From: Labia minor | Taxonomy: Eukaryota > Arthropoda > Insecta > Dermaptera > Spongiphoridae | Assembly: GCA_963082975.1 (NCBI GenBank) | Contig: OY720344.1 | Span: forward strand, 27,315,172-27,379,171 | DNA length: 64,000 nucleotides | Reading direction: 5' to 3' | Shown here: in pieces, positions 47,342 through 59,017 of the stretch | How positions within the stretch are numbered: position 1 is the stretch's first letter | Layout of the letters: each line of letters begins with the position of its first letter | Program-made: the position numbers and the translations under genes | The notes under the pieces: model-generated | Seen by the model: only the letters and a program-made list of their open reading frames with translations | Told to the model about the DNA's origin: nothing | The model's database searches: none

Positions 47342-47797
47342 ATCCTATCTATCTATCTCTGTGGCTCTACGAAACTCGAAAGTTCTTGGCCGCAGTAACC
47401 ACACTTCTCCAAGTGTCCATATCCTGAGGCACAACCCTCCAATCCCTACCCTCTCTCATCTCTCTCACTTCCCTTGCCACATTATCCACCCACTGCGTCC
47501 TTGGTCTTCCAAGCGGACGTTTCCTACTCGGTCTCCCTACCAATATATTTTTCGTCATTCTTTCCTCTCCCATTCTAGCCACGTGCCCTGCCCATCGAAG
47601 CCTTCTTGATTTTATTATTCTAACTAAATCTGGAGATGCATAGAGGTCATGCAATTCTTCGTTATGCAGTCTCCGTCATTCCCCGGTTACCTCATCTTTC
47701 TTTAGCCCATAAAAAATCCTATTCTCAAATACTCTAAATATACTCTCGTCTCCCAGGGACATAGACCATGCCTCACACCTATATAATAGAAATAAGA
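47342..47797 (-). mobile_element. 5'-truncated LINE (non-LTR retrotransposon) 3' end
   Basis: The minus strand ends with the C-terminal region of a LINE reverse transcriptase, a stop at 47367-47369, and a short (AGAT)n tail (47342-47358). Its composition is far less AT-rich than the surroundings. Confidence 0.85.
47367..47797 (-). pseudogene. LINE reverse transcriptase C-terminal fragment
   Basis: The minus-strand reading starts around LLYRCEAWSMSLGDE and goes on with FRVFENRIF and KKDEVTGE. It then has one in-frame TGA (47676-47678), where the family usually has Trp (GEWRRLHNEEL). It continues RRLHNEELHDLYASPDL, RRLRWAGHVARMGEER and RPLGRPRTQWVDNV to the stop. This is the well-known tail of arthropod LINE ORF2 proteins after the RT domain. 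The catalytic RT and endonuclease domains are absent. The plus-strand frame at 47361-47609 is an antisense shadow. Confidence 0.88.
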
Positions 47798-49078
47798 TGT
47801 AAAATAGTACCTATTTTTAGTAAAATTTATAAAAAAATTATCTTTTTAATGTGCAAAAAACAGGAGATCGGTTGATCACTGAATTACTCTAAGAAAATTA
47901 TATCTGAAATATTTGGAATAAATAAGATATATATTAAATGGGGACTCTTCACTGAAATATTGATATTGATGTGATTAGACCAAATATTCATCAATTTAAC
48001 TATTATATAATTTGTTTATACTAATACAAAATTGAAAAATAAAATCCAAAATACACCAGATATTTGTGAAATAAATTAATATTAAAATGATTTTAAATAA
48101 AAAATTTAAAATATATATATATATATTACTGATGATAAAGTGAAGACACATAAAAAATTGTATAATATATAATAAAAGAAAAACAAATATATTTACTTCT
48201 AGTTTCTGTTCAAAATTTTACGAATTGACTGATAATGCGCTCTGAAGGTAGTTTTTATACTTTTAAGAAGGTTTTTGATCTTTTTAAAGAATCCTCTTAT
48301 GAATTATGTAAATATTTTTTTATCAACAAAGTTAAGCTAATTTTCTGATATGATCTGTTCGCGAGAGGTGAATGGAGGGGCTGCTAACGTGTAGTACCCT
48401 TCTTCATTGAAATGCTTGCAAAGTTTCAACAAACGCCTTAAATTGATCTAATTTTCCGAATGTGATTTCTAAATATTTTTAATATTTTATATTTGATTAA
48501 TTTTTATATTAATTTATTATATTAATACGTCTATTTAATTTAAAATATCTAACATTTAGATTTTCTTATTATACATTTTTTAGTTATTTTAATTTTAATA
48601 TAAATAGAAAAAATAAATTAAATACAATATAAAAAACAGATATCCAATCTATACGAGTATGAAATTTTAGTTTTGTTTTATTTTATATTATTTTATTTAT
48701 AATTTTTTTTATTTTGTTCTAAACAATTAAAAAAATATTTATATTTCCCTACAGTTTTTTTAGATAATTTAAAACTTGAATTCGGAATACAAATTTATAG
48801 ATAGATTACTTACTAACAAAAGTAAAATTAATTTAAAATATAAATTAAACTTGGACAGCCATTATTAACCAATATTACTATTTATCAAAATAATAGAACT
48901 GTAAAAAATTGAATGGTTTCATATAAAATAAGAAGAAGGTAAATAAAGTTGATATTTATTAAAAATTAAAAAGATATTTTATAATATTTTAGATTTATCA
49001 AGTTATAAAGACCAAAATGCACTTAAATTGGAAAGGGACCAAAGGGATAAATGACTTTATTAGCTCTAAATAAAATTA
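47798..49078. other. AT-rich DNA, no feature seen
   Basis: Low-complexity AT. A less AT-rich patch at 48350-48450 has no recognisable content. Confidence 0.5.
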
Positions 49079-49200
49079 TTTATTTATTTATTTATTTATT
49101 GCCTTTATTTGGTCCTTTTTTATTACAATTTTGTAATTTATTTTGATTACATTAATATTGAGGAACCAGCCCCTGAGGGCAAAAGCCTCTCCCAAAAAAA
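49079..49200 (-). repeat. LINE 3' UTR fragment with (TAAA)n tail
   Basis: The minus strand reads GGGAGAGGCTTTTGCCCTCA followed by GGGGCTGG, then an AT-rich leader and AATAAATAAATAAATA. I recognise the GGGAGAGGC...CCCTCAGGGGCTGG phrase from 3' ends of arthropod LINEs. No coding sequence remains. Confidence 0.5.
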
Positions 49201-49531
49201 CATTAAAAATTACCTAAAACAATATTATACAAATTAAAATACAAGTATGAATTCATTTATGAAAATTTGTTCCAATAAAGCACCACATTTACAACAAAAA
49301 ATTGATTGATTATAATAAATTTAAATAAAATTTACTGACTTAGATTATATAATATATAAAATTAAATTAGTTAAAAAAATTTTGAATCAAAACATTCAAA
49401 TTTCCTTTGAATTTGAGTGAATACAAATGTATGATTCTTCATTTTTTTAAAAATTAGTTAGTAAAACAAAACTTTTACTGAATCATATTAAATCAAATCA
49501 AATCATATGATTTTTGTTAATTTAATTTTTT

Positions 49532-50806
49532 GAAGTGAAACTTCTTTAGCGGCGTCCTGACATTTGGTTGAGAATGGAGAGTGAATTGAAAAATTGAGAT
49601 TTCGTAACGCAAGCGAGAAAAAAGATATAGGTATAACGAGTGAGAATGAGAAAGAGAGCTATAAAGTCCATGACGCGCATGCGCGCGAGTACGTTGAGGC
49701 CACTTTAAATTAGGCATCAACAAGAAAGGCCGCATAAGCTGATTGACCTAAGAAAGTGACTTTTGTGAAATTATTGATAATATCCTTGATCCGTTAATAT
49801 GTAAGTATATTCAAATTTAAAATATCAAAAATAATATTTCTCAGCCTCTACTGGGTCAATGAATTAAAAATCGTGATTCATCACAGATAACTACAACGCA
49901 TTTTACGCATCAGTACGTGAGAGAGGCATATTACTTCTGAGCTATCGATAAATATTTCTACCTATCGCTGCTATACGCTATAAGTCATATATAAAAATTG
50001 ATATTTATATATATATATATCGTGAAATAATTAAAATTCTCAAGTCAAATATACAGCGTGCACGCATACCGACGCATGTAATTGTGTGTGTGAACATGGT
50101 CGGCGATTCACACGCCAACACATTCAGTTATGTGCGTCGATGACCATTCACGTTATTTATCCGAATCTCAACATTACTTTAACACTACTAAATCAATTTA
50201 AAATTTTATTGCATTTAAAACTGCTTTTCTCTACTCCACAGATTTCACTATGCCGAAAAAAAATAACGACCAAAATTTAGACGATATTATTTATTTCATA
50301 CACCGTTCACTACTGGTTTATAGCCACACAGGTGCTAATGCACTTGAACGAGGCGAAGATAAAATCCCTCTAATTCTCGGGGGAGATTTTAATGTAAATT
50401 TTGGATCTGATGATTCGTTGCCGTTGATCAACTTTCTTCGAGAAACATTTGGTCTGCTTATAAATAACGATCCCAAGGAATCAACAACAAAATCTGGAAC
50501 TACAATAGATGCTGTTTTTACACGTTATATAGAAAATATCGAATCACGAACATATATATCTTATTTTAGTTATCACAAGCCATTAATATCAGTATTACCA
50601 ATTGAAGCACCAACCGACAATAGTACAGGCAATGTAGATATGATGATAGAGTAGATAATAATAATAATAAAGCGAATATTTGTTACGAAAATTTTATACT
50701 GTTATATGTCTTTCGAAATGATCCCTTTCTTTTTCTCTTTTTCTCTCTCACTCACACTCTCAACTAAAATTTCTCTTATTCTCTAGATTCTAAGAAGTTT
50801 CACTTC
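49532..50806 (+). mobile_element. Probable Helitron-like (Helentron-type) relic between inverted ends
   Basis: GAAGTGAAACTTCTTTAG at 49532-49549 recurs inverted at 50791-50806 (GAAGTGAAACTTCTTA on the minus strand), with further weak similarity inward (GGTTGAGA / AGTTGAGAGTGTGAGTGAGA). Between them is a fragment of an EEP-type endonuclease. Helentrons are known to carry such an endonuclease domain and short inverted terminal sequences, which is the basis for the name. No Rep or helicase sequence remains, and no insertion duplication was looked for. Confidence 0.5.
50250..50654 (+). pseudogene. Transposon endonuclease (EEP superfamily) fragment
   Basis: 134 codons from the ATG at 50250. Recognisable blocks are LILGGDFNVNF (the GDFN motif of endonuclease/exonuclease/phosphatase folds), SGTTIDAVFTRY and TYISYFSYHKPLI, near where this fold has its catalytic His. 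I recognise the combination from the endonuclease domain fused to arthropod Helitron-like or LINE proteins. The N-terminal half of the domain is lacking. Upstream, a TTTTCTCTACTCCACAG acceptor-like tract ends at 50241. The frame closes normally but the downstream transposon domains are absent, so it is a relic rather than a host gene. Confidence 0.7.
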
Positions 50807-51405
50807 CGCCACGTGTACGATGCTGCACATTTTGCTTTTTTTTTAATTATTATTATTACCATCATTATTAGTATATCTTTCTTACTTTTATTTTTACCAC
50901 ATTCAAAAAAGAAACAATTATCATTATTTAACCAGAGAAAGAAAATGTGGTAATTTAATTAGCTATTAATTTTTTTTTTTTTATAAATAATCGACTCGAG
51001 TTTGTGAGTTGAATGAGTGACCATCTAAATTGAAACGCTCTGAGTTTTTAATCAAAAAGTGTGAAATAATATTGAGATTATTTGAAGAAACTAACACCAT
51101 TTTCAAAATTAGAATACGGGGAACAAAAAAAGAGCAGGTATGACTTCGGCCCTTGTATAAATTGCCCTGGAAGAGAGGAAAAATACGAAAAAATCAAAAA
51201 ATTTAATTTATAAAATCGATAATTTACTTCCAAGTAAGCCTAAGCTCCTTTATTTAAATTAGCTGGAGTGTACATAGATATTAATATAATAATTATTAAA
51301 AAATTCAAATACTAATATATTCGATTAGGAACAAAAGTTAAAAATAAATAAAAAAATTGACCTCTTAAACACTAGAATAAAAAAAAAATTAAATTTTACA
51401 AAAAA
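50807..51405. other. AT-rich DNA, no feature seen
   Basis: Low-complexity AT sequence. Nothing recognisable. Confidence 0.45.
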
Positions 51406-51559
51406 ATGGATAAACAAGAATTATTAAAAATGTTAAAGGAATGGAAAGAAGAATTGCAAATTAATTCAGTGGAAAATAACTGTTTACTGTATAATATAAT
51501 AAATAATATAGGATCTGAAAAAATGAAATTTATTTTATTTTATTATTTTCCCACGAAGA
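51406..51559 (+). CDS. Unrecognised open frame interrupted by an LTR-like sequence
   Basis: An ATG in an A-rich context opens MDKQELLKMLKEWKEELQIN and goes on with CLLYNIINNIGSEK and FYYF. It is acidic/basic and helix-like, with coding-like residue use, up to 51559. From 51560 the DNA changes to the GC-richer solo-LTR candidate, and the frame stops at 51651. It may be the start of a host or transposon protein cut by the LTR, or a chance frame. No domain is recognised. Confidence 0.2.
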
Positions 51560-51740
51560 TGTTCTCGGAGCGACTAAGCAAATTCCTATTGCGCCGGGAC
51601 ATATATTTAAAACATCGCTACCCCCTCTTAGAAGCTTACGATTGGCTATAATAAGCTGGCCATCTATTGGCTCTTCGTTCAGCGCCTAGCACGCTATTGG
51701 TTGTCGAGAGTCCCCACCACTCCGCCTAGATGTCGCCAGC

Positions 51741-51754
51741 CGGGTATAAAAAGC
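51741..51754 (+). promoter_or_regulatory. TATA box of the LTR-like promoter
   Basis: GGGTATAAAAAGCC in a GC-rich context, with CCAAT-type boxes 40-110 bp upstream. It is the strongest core promoter by sequence in the window. Confidence 0.6.
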
Positions 51755-51897
51755 CGTGAAGCAGGCTAGCAGCAGTAGCAGCAGTAGCAGTTGTGATTCA
51801 AGACGTTAAGAAGAACATATCCGAAGAACGAAGAACGAAGAACCGAAGATTTCCAAGACGTTTATTTTTATCTGTTTTTTTTGCTAATATTTCTAAA

Positions 51898-52033
51898 CAA
51901 AAACCATATATTTTTTGCTACACTTTTCAATAAAAACGATATATTTTTTGATAATACTTTTCATCAAAACGATATTATTTTTGCTACCTTTATCTTCAAA
52001 AACGATATTTTTTAATACATCTGCTTCACTATC
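51898..52033 (+). repeat. Imperfect ~34-bp tandem repeats in the LTR 3' part
   Basis: About four units, each with AAAACGATAT(A)TTTTTTG followed by a CTACACTTTTCA-like segment, run through the presumed R/U5 region. Confidence 0.6.
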
Positions 52034-52051
52034 GAAGCCACCAACCCTACA

Positions 52052-53228
52052 ATAATATTATATTCAATTATTATTAATAATTATAAATTGTTATACATAG
52101 AATGTAAATTAATTGATTTTCATATAAAAATATAATTATTTTTATTGGTTGAAAAGCTTTTTAAGATATTCTAATTCGAGTTTTAGTTTTAAAATAATTG
52201 GAGTATTCCATTCGAGGTAGAATAGCCCATTTAATTTACTATTTGCTGTAATATCAATGCAAATCACATATCCAACAGAGATTAATCAAAATATTTAATT
52301 ATCATATAAGTAATGTAAAATATTAACTATTTTTTTTTATTATACTTTTTATGTTTTTTGCTAGTAGAAAAGATTATTTAGAGATTTCCTATTTATAGTT
52401 TTCTATTAAATATATGGAAATTGCTTTCAATTTATGGGTTATAAATTAGAGGTGATTTGAGAATCAATGTTGGCTGTTTCTGAATTCAAGGATGAATAAA
52501 TGGCGGTGGAATGGATCTACTGGGTAGCTTAGAAAAGGAGAAGCGATAAACCCCTCAAGACAAATGATCTCCGAAAAAAAAACTTCCCTAAGACAAGAGC
52601 TCCCCTGCCCTCTCAGGCGTGTCAGGGGTGAGGCAAAGGGTGAGATCCGTTATCCTAGAATGAAAGTAAACACTGGACGGAAGCAAGAAAAGAAGGGATT
52701 AACGAGATTCTCAAAAAATGGCTTCCAAGTTTTTAGTTTATCGTGAGAAATGGAGATGGACAGACATTCGGTGGAAATGCATCGTTCTTTAGGGAAATAA
52801 AATATATGTCAGTTTTTGAAAGGCACAGCTAAATTATTATACCCCATTTCATTTAATTCTCTATTAAAAAAAAATTATAATATTTATTTTTATTGTTACC
52901 AAACAAGTAAATACATACGTACATATATTTCTATTACCCATTATAATTTAATTAATATTTTAATATTAAATAATAATATATATTATATGAAAATTTATCT
53001 TCATTTAAAAATAATTTAATGATATAAATGAAAATATATAATATATTGTTATCAATATTAAATATAGAATAGAATGAAGTAGCATTTATAATTAGAATGA
53101 ATTGAATAAAATATTAATTGATAGGGTACGGTTTTTAAGATTATCAATGATCTTATATATTTTCTCAATATTTTTTAGGGTAACGTGAGTAACCAATTGA
53201 AATATAATTTTAAATTTAGCTTGGACAA
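52052..53228. other. AT-rich DNA with a less AT-rich island
   Basis: The island 52490-52800 includes a 60-codon frame (52564-52746) of no recognised family and the inverted pair CCCCTG/CAGGGG (52603-52630). The rest is AT-rich low complexity. Confidence 0.35.
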
Positions 53229-53846
53229 TTTTTACCGACCGACGATAGTAAGGGAGGTATTGTTTTCACACCAAATTTCACATGTGGAGATTTTTACATA
53301 TCTCCACGAATCATTTCTTTTCTTAACAGAAAAAAGTATTTTTAGCATGATGTCTGTCCGTCCGTATAGATGTGTACAGCCTGAACGGCTCAACCGATTT
53401 TGATGAAATTTGGTATATTTACTTAATGCATCAGTGGGATGAATTGATCAACTTTTGGTGCAAATCCGGAAACCGGAAGTGGTAGTATTAGTGATCGACG
53501 ATAGGAAGGGAAGGGTTATTTTCACACCAAATTTCACATGGGGAGATTTTTTTATATATCACCACGAATCATACACTTTGTATTGGTTTTATCCTCGGGA
53601 AAATCATATTTATTAGTTTTTTCTTGATTTAAATTTATATGACGTCACCCAGCCCTTGATGACGTAACAGCCTGGTCTTACATATATATTATAAATAAAA
53701 TAAAATTAAAAATATTTATGTTATATTCATATCTGTTTTTTATTACATTAATAGATATATTAAAATTATTTGAAATTGTTTCTGTAGCTGGAAATTAATT
53801 TATTTCAAACTGTCGGTCGGTTCGGACCTGGCCACAGATCAACTTA
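53229..53846 (+). repeat. R1 interspersed repeat, copy e
   Basis: About 618 bp, TTTTTACCGACCGACGATAG to GGCCACAGATCAACTTA. It has the same module order as copy d: module A, a very short GTCY tract (53352-53363), the core at 53382-53412, module B near 53494 and the tail with the CTGTCGGTCGG block. The open frame at 53185-53403 crosses the repeat and is not a gene. Confidence 0.9.
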
Positions 53847-56800
53847 TTTTTTTACTAAGATTAAGTATATTTATTTTATATTTTTTTTTATTTAATGGCA
53901 TTGGGTATGAGTTTCTGTCATTTTAGTTATCAGTGATCATTTAATAAATATAGCTAAAGATATATAGAGAGAATATTAAGGGATGGAACAAATTAAATTT
54001 CTAAAAAACCAAGACGCTTCATTTACAATATCTTTGAGATATATAAAATGAAAGGTAAAGAAAAATCTTTCTATTCTAGCAAAGTTTAACTAAGCTTATA
54101 TTGAAATAATATATACAATTTTTTTTAATATAAAATACATTCTATGTATATGTATTTATTATTGTATAGACATGCTCGTGTATCAATAGTGGGTTTATTG
54201 ATATTTTTTTAATAAAATATTAAAAATTTTAAATTAAATGATTATATAATACTTTTGACTTGCTAATAATACTGTATCTTTGCCAAATTAAGAAATACGT
54301 CACCAGGCATTTAATGGTTTAATATCATAAATTCATCAAAAATTCAATAAATAAATTATATTGCAACTATCTTGAGAATAAATATTTTCAAATTTTAATT
54401 TGTATTTATTTTGATTTCTTCTCTTTATTATCTGTTAAGATAATACATAAAAATATTTTAAAAAATGATCAGAAAGAGTAGTTAAATTAATGGACAAATT
54501 GTCATATTTTATTGTGTTAGCATAATTAATGAACAATTTTTTAATTTGTTGCTTGGATCTTTTAGTTATTCTTTTAAACTTAAATGGATGGTCAGAGGAA
54601 AGAAAAAAATAAATCGTCTTACTTGCTTTAACCGTGTTTCTATTCCTAATATTAAAGTTATTTTGATTATTATATTATATATATAGTATTTATATTATAG
54701 AAAATTTTTTTTGTCATTATCTTCATTTTAATTCAAGCTACAAATTTATTCATTTGAACAAACATTAATTTATTATTTTCTAATTATAGTTGTATTTTTT
54801 TAATCTGTAGGAAAATTATATATCAGTTAATAAAATAGAAATATTATGGATATCAGGTAATTAACAAATAAATGTTTTTAAATTTGCAAGAGAAGCAAAA
54901 AAAAAATTATTATCAAGCACACACACACACACACACACTAAAAATTAAATAGATAGACTTATGTTTAAAAAAACAAGAATAATTAATAACAATTCCTATT
55001 TATTAAATTTAATTCTTTCATATAGACATTAAAATGACAATAAAATAATTATTTAAGTAATTACTACTCATATTACAACCAGAAAAATTAGTATGAGTTG
55101 ATTTTCAATGAATATAATTAATATGTCATGGTTTTGAATAAATTCATTTTATTATAATAATATGTATATTAATAATATACATTAATATGGCCATTTAAAA
55201 ATCCATTTAATATTTATATAAGCTAATTAATCATGCATAATTTGAATATCATTTTTTTTAATATCCAATTGATTTTCCAAACAGCTTCTTTAAAAAAAAC
55301 AAATAACATAAAATATGAACGAAATGAAAATGGTGAACATCAATATTAATGATGTTATTATTAGTAATTGAGATTCAGTTTATTTAAAATTTTATTATGA
55401 TAAAATTAGTTATATCGATGTTTTCTCATCATTTCATAATACAATTCATTGAGTCAATAGATTAATAAGAAAAATATATAATAATTTTTCATAATTAAAT
55501 TGAATTTTTCATAGAAAAGTTTAAAAAAGATAATATACGCTTTCTAATAAATTACGAAATATATTTATATAATACGAGTATATATATATATATATATATA
55601 TATTGTTTTGGTCTTTTGAAGCATTCACCAAATTAAATCTTTAATCCAGATTTTTTTTTATTTATTGTTATTGAATTTATTATATTTTTTGGAGTAAAAA
55701 AAATTCTGATACTAACCAATACATACATACGTTTAGTACTGTTAGTAGTATTCTTGGAAAGTTTTTATTTTTGAGCGATTACATAGAGAAAGATTTTTTT
55801 TAATAAATAAATTCAATATAACAATTGGAATTATTGTTTTTTTTTAAAAAAAATATGAAATATACAAAAATATAATAAAAGAACGACATGACTGATTTAA
55901 TTTGAAAATTTAGAATGGTCAGGTAACAAATGAAAATACTTCCATTTCATTTAGTTACTTGTATCAATCACATCAAGTCGAATTGAGCTCTTTGATTAGT
56001 AACTAACCACTCAAAATCTTAACATCGAGGTTCAAAAGAAATTTCTGAGTGACTTTAAAAATAACTTATTAATTATGTTGTATCATTAATTTCATTACTT
56101 TTTTACTTATTTTATTTCTTTTTACAAATACATTTTTACAATTAAAAAAATAGATAATAACACTAATTAATTAAATAAATTCTAGTTATCTTGTCGTAAC
56201 GTTATCTTCAGGTAGGTTGACTTTTTCTCACATATTCTTTTTTATTTACTTTGGGTTAATTTAAAGAAATATTATTTTAGAATAGTTTATTAAAATAAAT
56301 TTTAATTTTATTATAAGCCAAAATATTTTACATTTTTTAAAATACCTTCTGATATATAGACATAAAGAAATAAATATATATGATAATTCCTTTTAACACT
56401 CATTTGATTCATTCTTTTCTTAACACGTTAGTTTTTTTTTTTTTTAGTTTTACAAAATGGCAATCGATTTGATTCTATAACCCAGACTTAAATCCCTGTG
56501 GTCTTTCTTAAATAATTGTTCTTCCTCTTTGTGCAAAATAAAGCACGTGAGTAGACAGCACCGATATGTCAACGGCTAAAGAGGTTTTTACCACACAAGA
56601 TAAACCCCTCATCACCAGTTCTATCTATTTGTCTTGTAAATTAATAGCGTCAATTAATATTTCTTGATTAACCATAGCTTTCTTCTTAAAGAAACTGAAT
56701 TAAAATTGCATTTTAATCAAGATATATGAATATACCTTATATATATCTATGTATAATAATTTAAAATTAGTATATACAATTTAAAATAATAATATAATAG

Positions 56801-59017
56801 AATATATTTGATTTCTATTCAATAAGTCACATTATTATTAATTATTAAATGTTTATAAATACTGAAACGTATTGATTGGATTTCATCCAAATAAATACAA
56901 AATGACTATTCAGAAGTCTTATCAGCGTCCATTGTGACATAGGATAATAGGTCTCTTATGAACTCAAGTATGCTTATGATTTCTCCAATTTCCTTGTTCC
57001 TTGTTAGATAAAAAAAAAATAAAGTCCTTTACTTACCCTACATAATCCCTCTTCTTAATCTGTCGTATTATACATAATACATGAACTATATAAAAGGCAA
57101 AGTCTCGATTCCAAATAAAAATAATAATTGGCTGTAGAATTTTGTAAAGAAGACCCTATTTTGCAGAGTTCAAAAAATAAATAATTTTATACTCAACATT
57201 GAGCAACCGATGGGATCAAGCAAGACAAATAATATTTATCAAATAAAATTAAAATATTCCAAATAATGAATTCAAAAATGTGTACAATTATCGCTTATAC
57301 GGATCAATTATCTCTGGAAAATGCGGTAAATGATTTCAATGAAGGTAAAGAAAATAAAACTTAAATAAATGAGTTCTGGTCGTAATTGATACTTTCAGTG
57401 GAAATTGTGCTAGGGCAGGTGAATTCATATACGTTAAGGAAACTATTATATAATAAAACAAGTACATATAATTAGAAACAATTTATTATTTAAAAGAAAA
57501 TCATTAAACAAAGATATAAATTGCTTTAACTTGCTTAGCAATATTAATATTTCCCTAAATAATTTTTAGTAATTTTTTCATTAAAATCATTATAAACACT
57601 TAAATTCATTTTAGAAATTGATAAATATAAAAGTCAATCGTTTATTTAATTTTATTATTTAAATAAAACACTTTTTTCTGCTACAAAATAATCATTAACC
57701 GATATTATAATAGTATTAAGGACCTATTATTTAAAATTAAATTGGTCTCATATTATTACATTATGATTTTATCTTTCTTTTTGATTTTTATTCAATATAA
57801 ATTAATATATTTTGTGGAATAATATTTTTTCTTTATAAAAATCCATATTTATGAATATTTGAATAATATTGTATAATAAATATTCTCAAAATATCTTATG
57901 AAAAGATAAATTTTTTTCTGATTATATTGCAGAATGATCATAAATTTCAATTAGATAAGATTTTCCTTTAAATTAAATAAACAAATTTATTTATTTCATT
58001 TGTTTTTCACCCTTCAAAACAAATATACGTACAAATAAATTAATAAATAGAATAAATATCACTCAAGAACAAACTTTAAAACATTTTGTTTTTTAATTTT
58101 ATTTATTAGCTAATATTAGAAACAATTCATTCTATATAATAATTTAAAAAAAGAATATTTATTCCGTTATACAATATATATATTAATGAGAAAATGACAA
58201 ATTATCTCTTACAAATATAAAATTATATTAAATATATATATATATATAAATATAAATATATAAAATATAAAATTATATATATTCTATACATAAAAAAATA
58301 ACCTAGACTTGTTCAATTCCGAAAATAAAAATACAACTAAATCATTCTCATGATAATTTATACGGTACATTAAATAAATTAATTATACGATGATTTAAAG
58401 ACAATAATTAAAAGCGAAGAGATGTTCACTTAATTTGCTTATAAATATGTAGATTGGTAACATTATATTTAAAAACAAAAATTTTAATTTATTTTAAAAT
58501 TAATAATAAATATGTATCTAATTATTTTTTTCTTCTCTCAAATATTATCCTAATAAAAAGATAATTGAAATTACTTTTAACATTCAGATCCCGTTCTTAA
58601 TTAATAAACATATTGAAATGATAGGTTTTTTAGGCAGAATACATCCTTTGTACGAGGGCTTTGGTAAATTTCTAGGATTCAACTTATTTTCTTTCTTTGA
58701 GTTCATTTCTTTATAAAATTTGCCAACAATATTATGCTTATTTTATTTAATTTCATTATTAATAAATATATGTAAGAATTTATTTTATACACTCATATAT
58801 ATACAAGGATAAGGGAAAAGAAATTCAATGAATCCTTAAAAAATCTTTAAATAATAAATCAATAAACAAGTTGACTAAAATTTTTATTAGTGTATTAATA
58901 AATAATTTAAATTAGATCTTAAATTTATTATTATTAACAAATGAATAATTTTAAAGTTTTTCACAAATTATGATTTAAACTTGAAATTTGATTTAATTAC
59001 TTTTTATATTGATTATA
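53847..59017. other. Long AT-rich stretch, no confident gene
   Basis: AT-rich DNA with (CA)n at 54918-54938 and (TA)n at 55579-55603. A second acceptor/donor fusion, ATCTTCAG|GTAGGT, lies at 56204-56217 (+). A faint transposase-like YNPDLNPCG lies near 56475-56505 (+). GGTAAGTA on the minus strand near 57032-57040 could be a donor without a recognised exon. The 3' side of the zinc-finger gene (58900-59017) presumably holds its 3' UTR; AATAAA-like signals are too common here to choose one. Confidence 0.4.

Larger units (their letters stand above)
51560..52051 (+). mobile_element. Probable solo LTR
   Basis: A 492-bp segment starting TGTTCTCGGAGCG and ending CCAACCCTACA (TGT...ACA). It has three ATTGG (inverted CCAAT) boxes at about 51630, 51667 and 51701. 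A clear TATA box, GGGTATAAAAAGCC, lies at 51741-51754. About 30 bp downstream is an AGCAGTAGCAGCAGTAGCAG tract suitable for a start site. AATAAAAACG lies at about 51930. U3-R-U5 order is therefore plausible, as in BEL/Pao or gypsy LTRs. No matching duplication was found at the proposed ends, so the boundaries are uncertain, and no internal region or second LTR is in the window. Confidence 0.55.

Noticed and set aside
47361..47609. Plus-strand 82-codon frame
   Set aside because: It is antisense to the LINE reverse transcriptase tail, which explains its open frame.
56440..56540. Tc1-like fragment (YNPDLNPCG) on the plus strand
   Set aside because: Only nine residues match, with a stop just upstream and no inverted repeats. 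Kept as a trace only.
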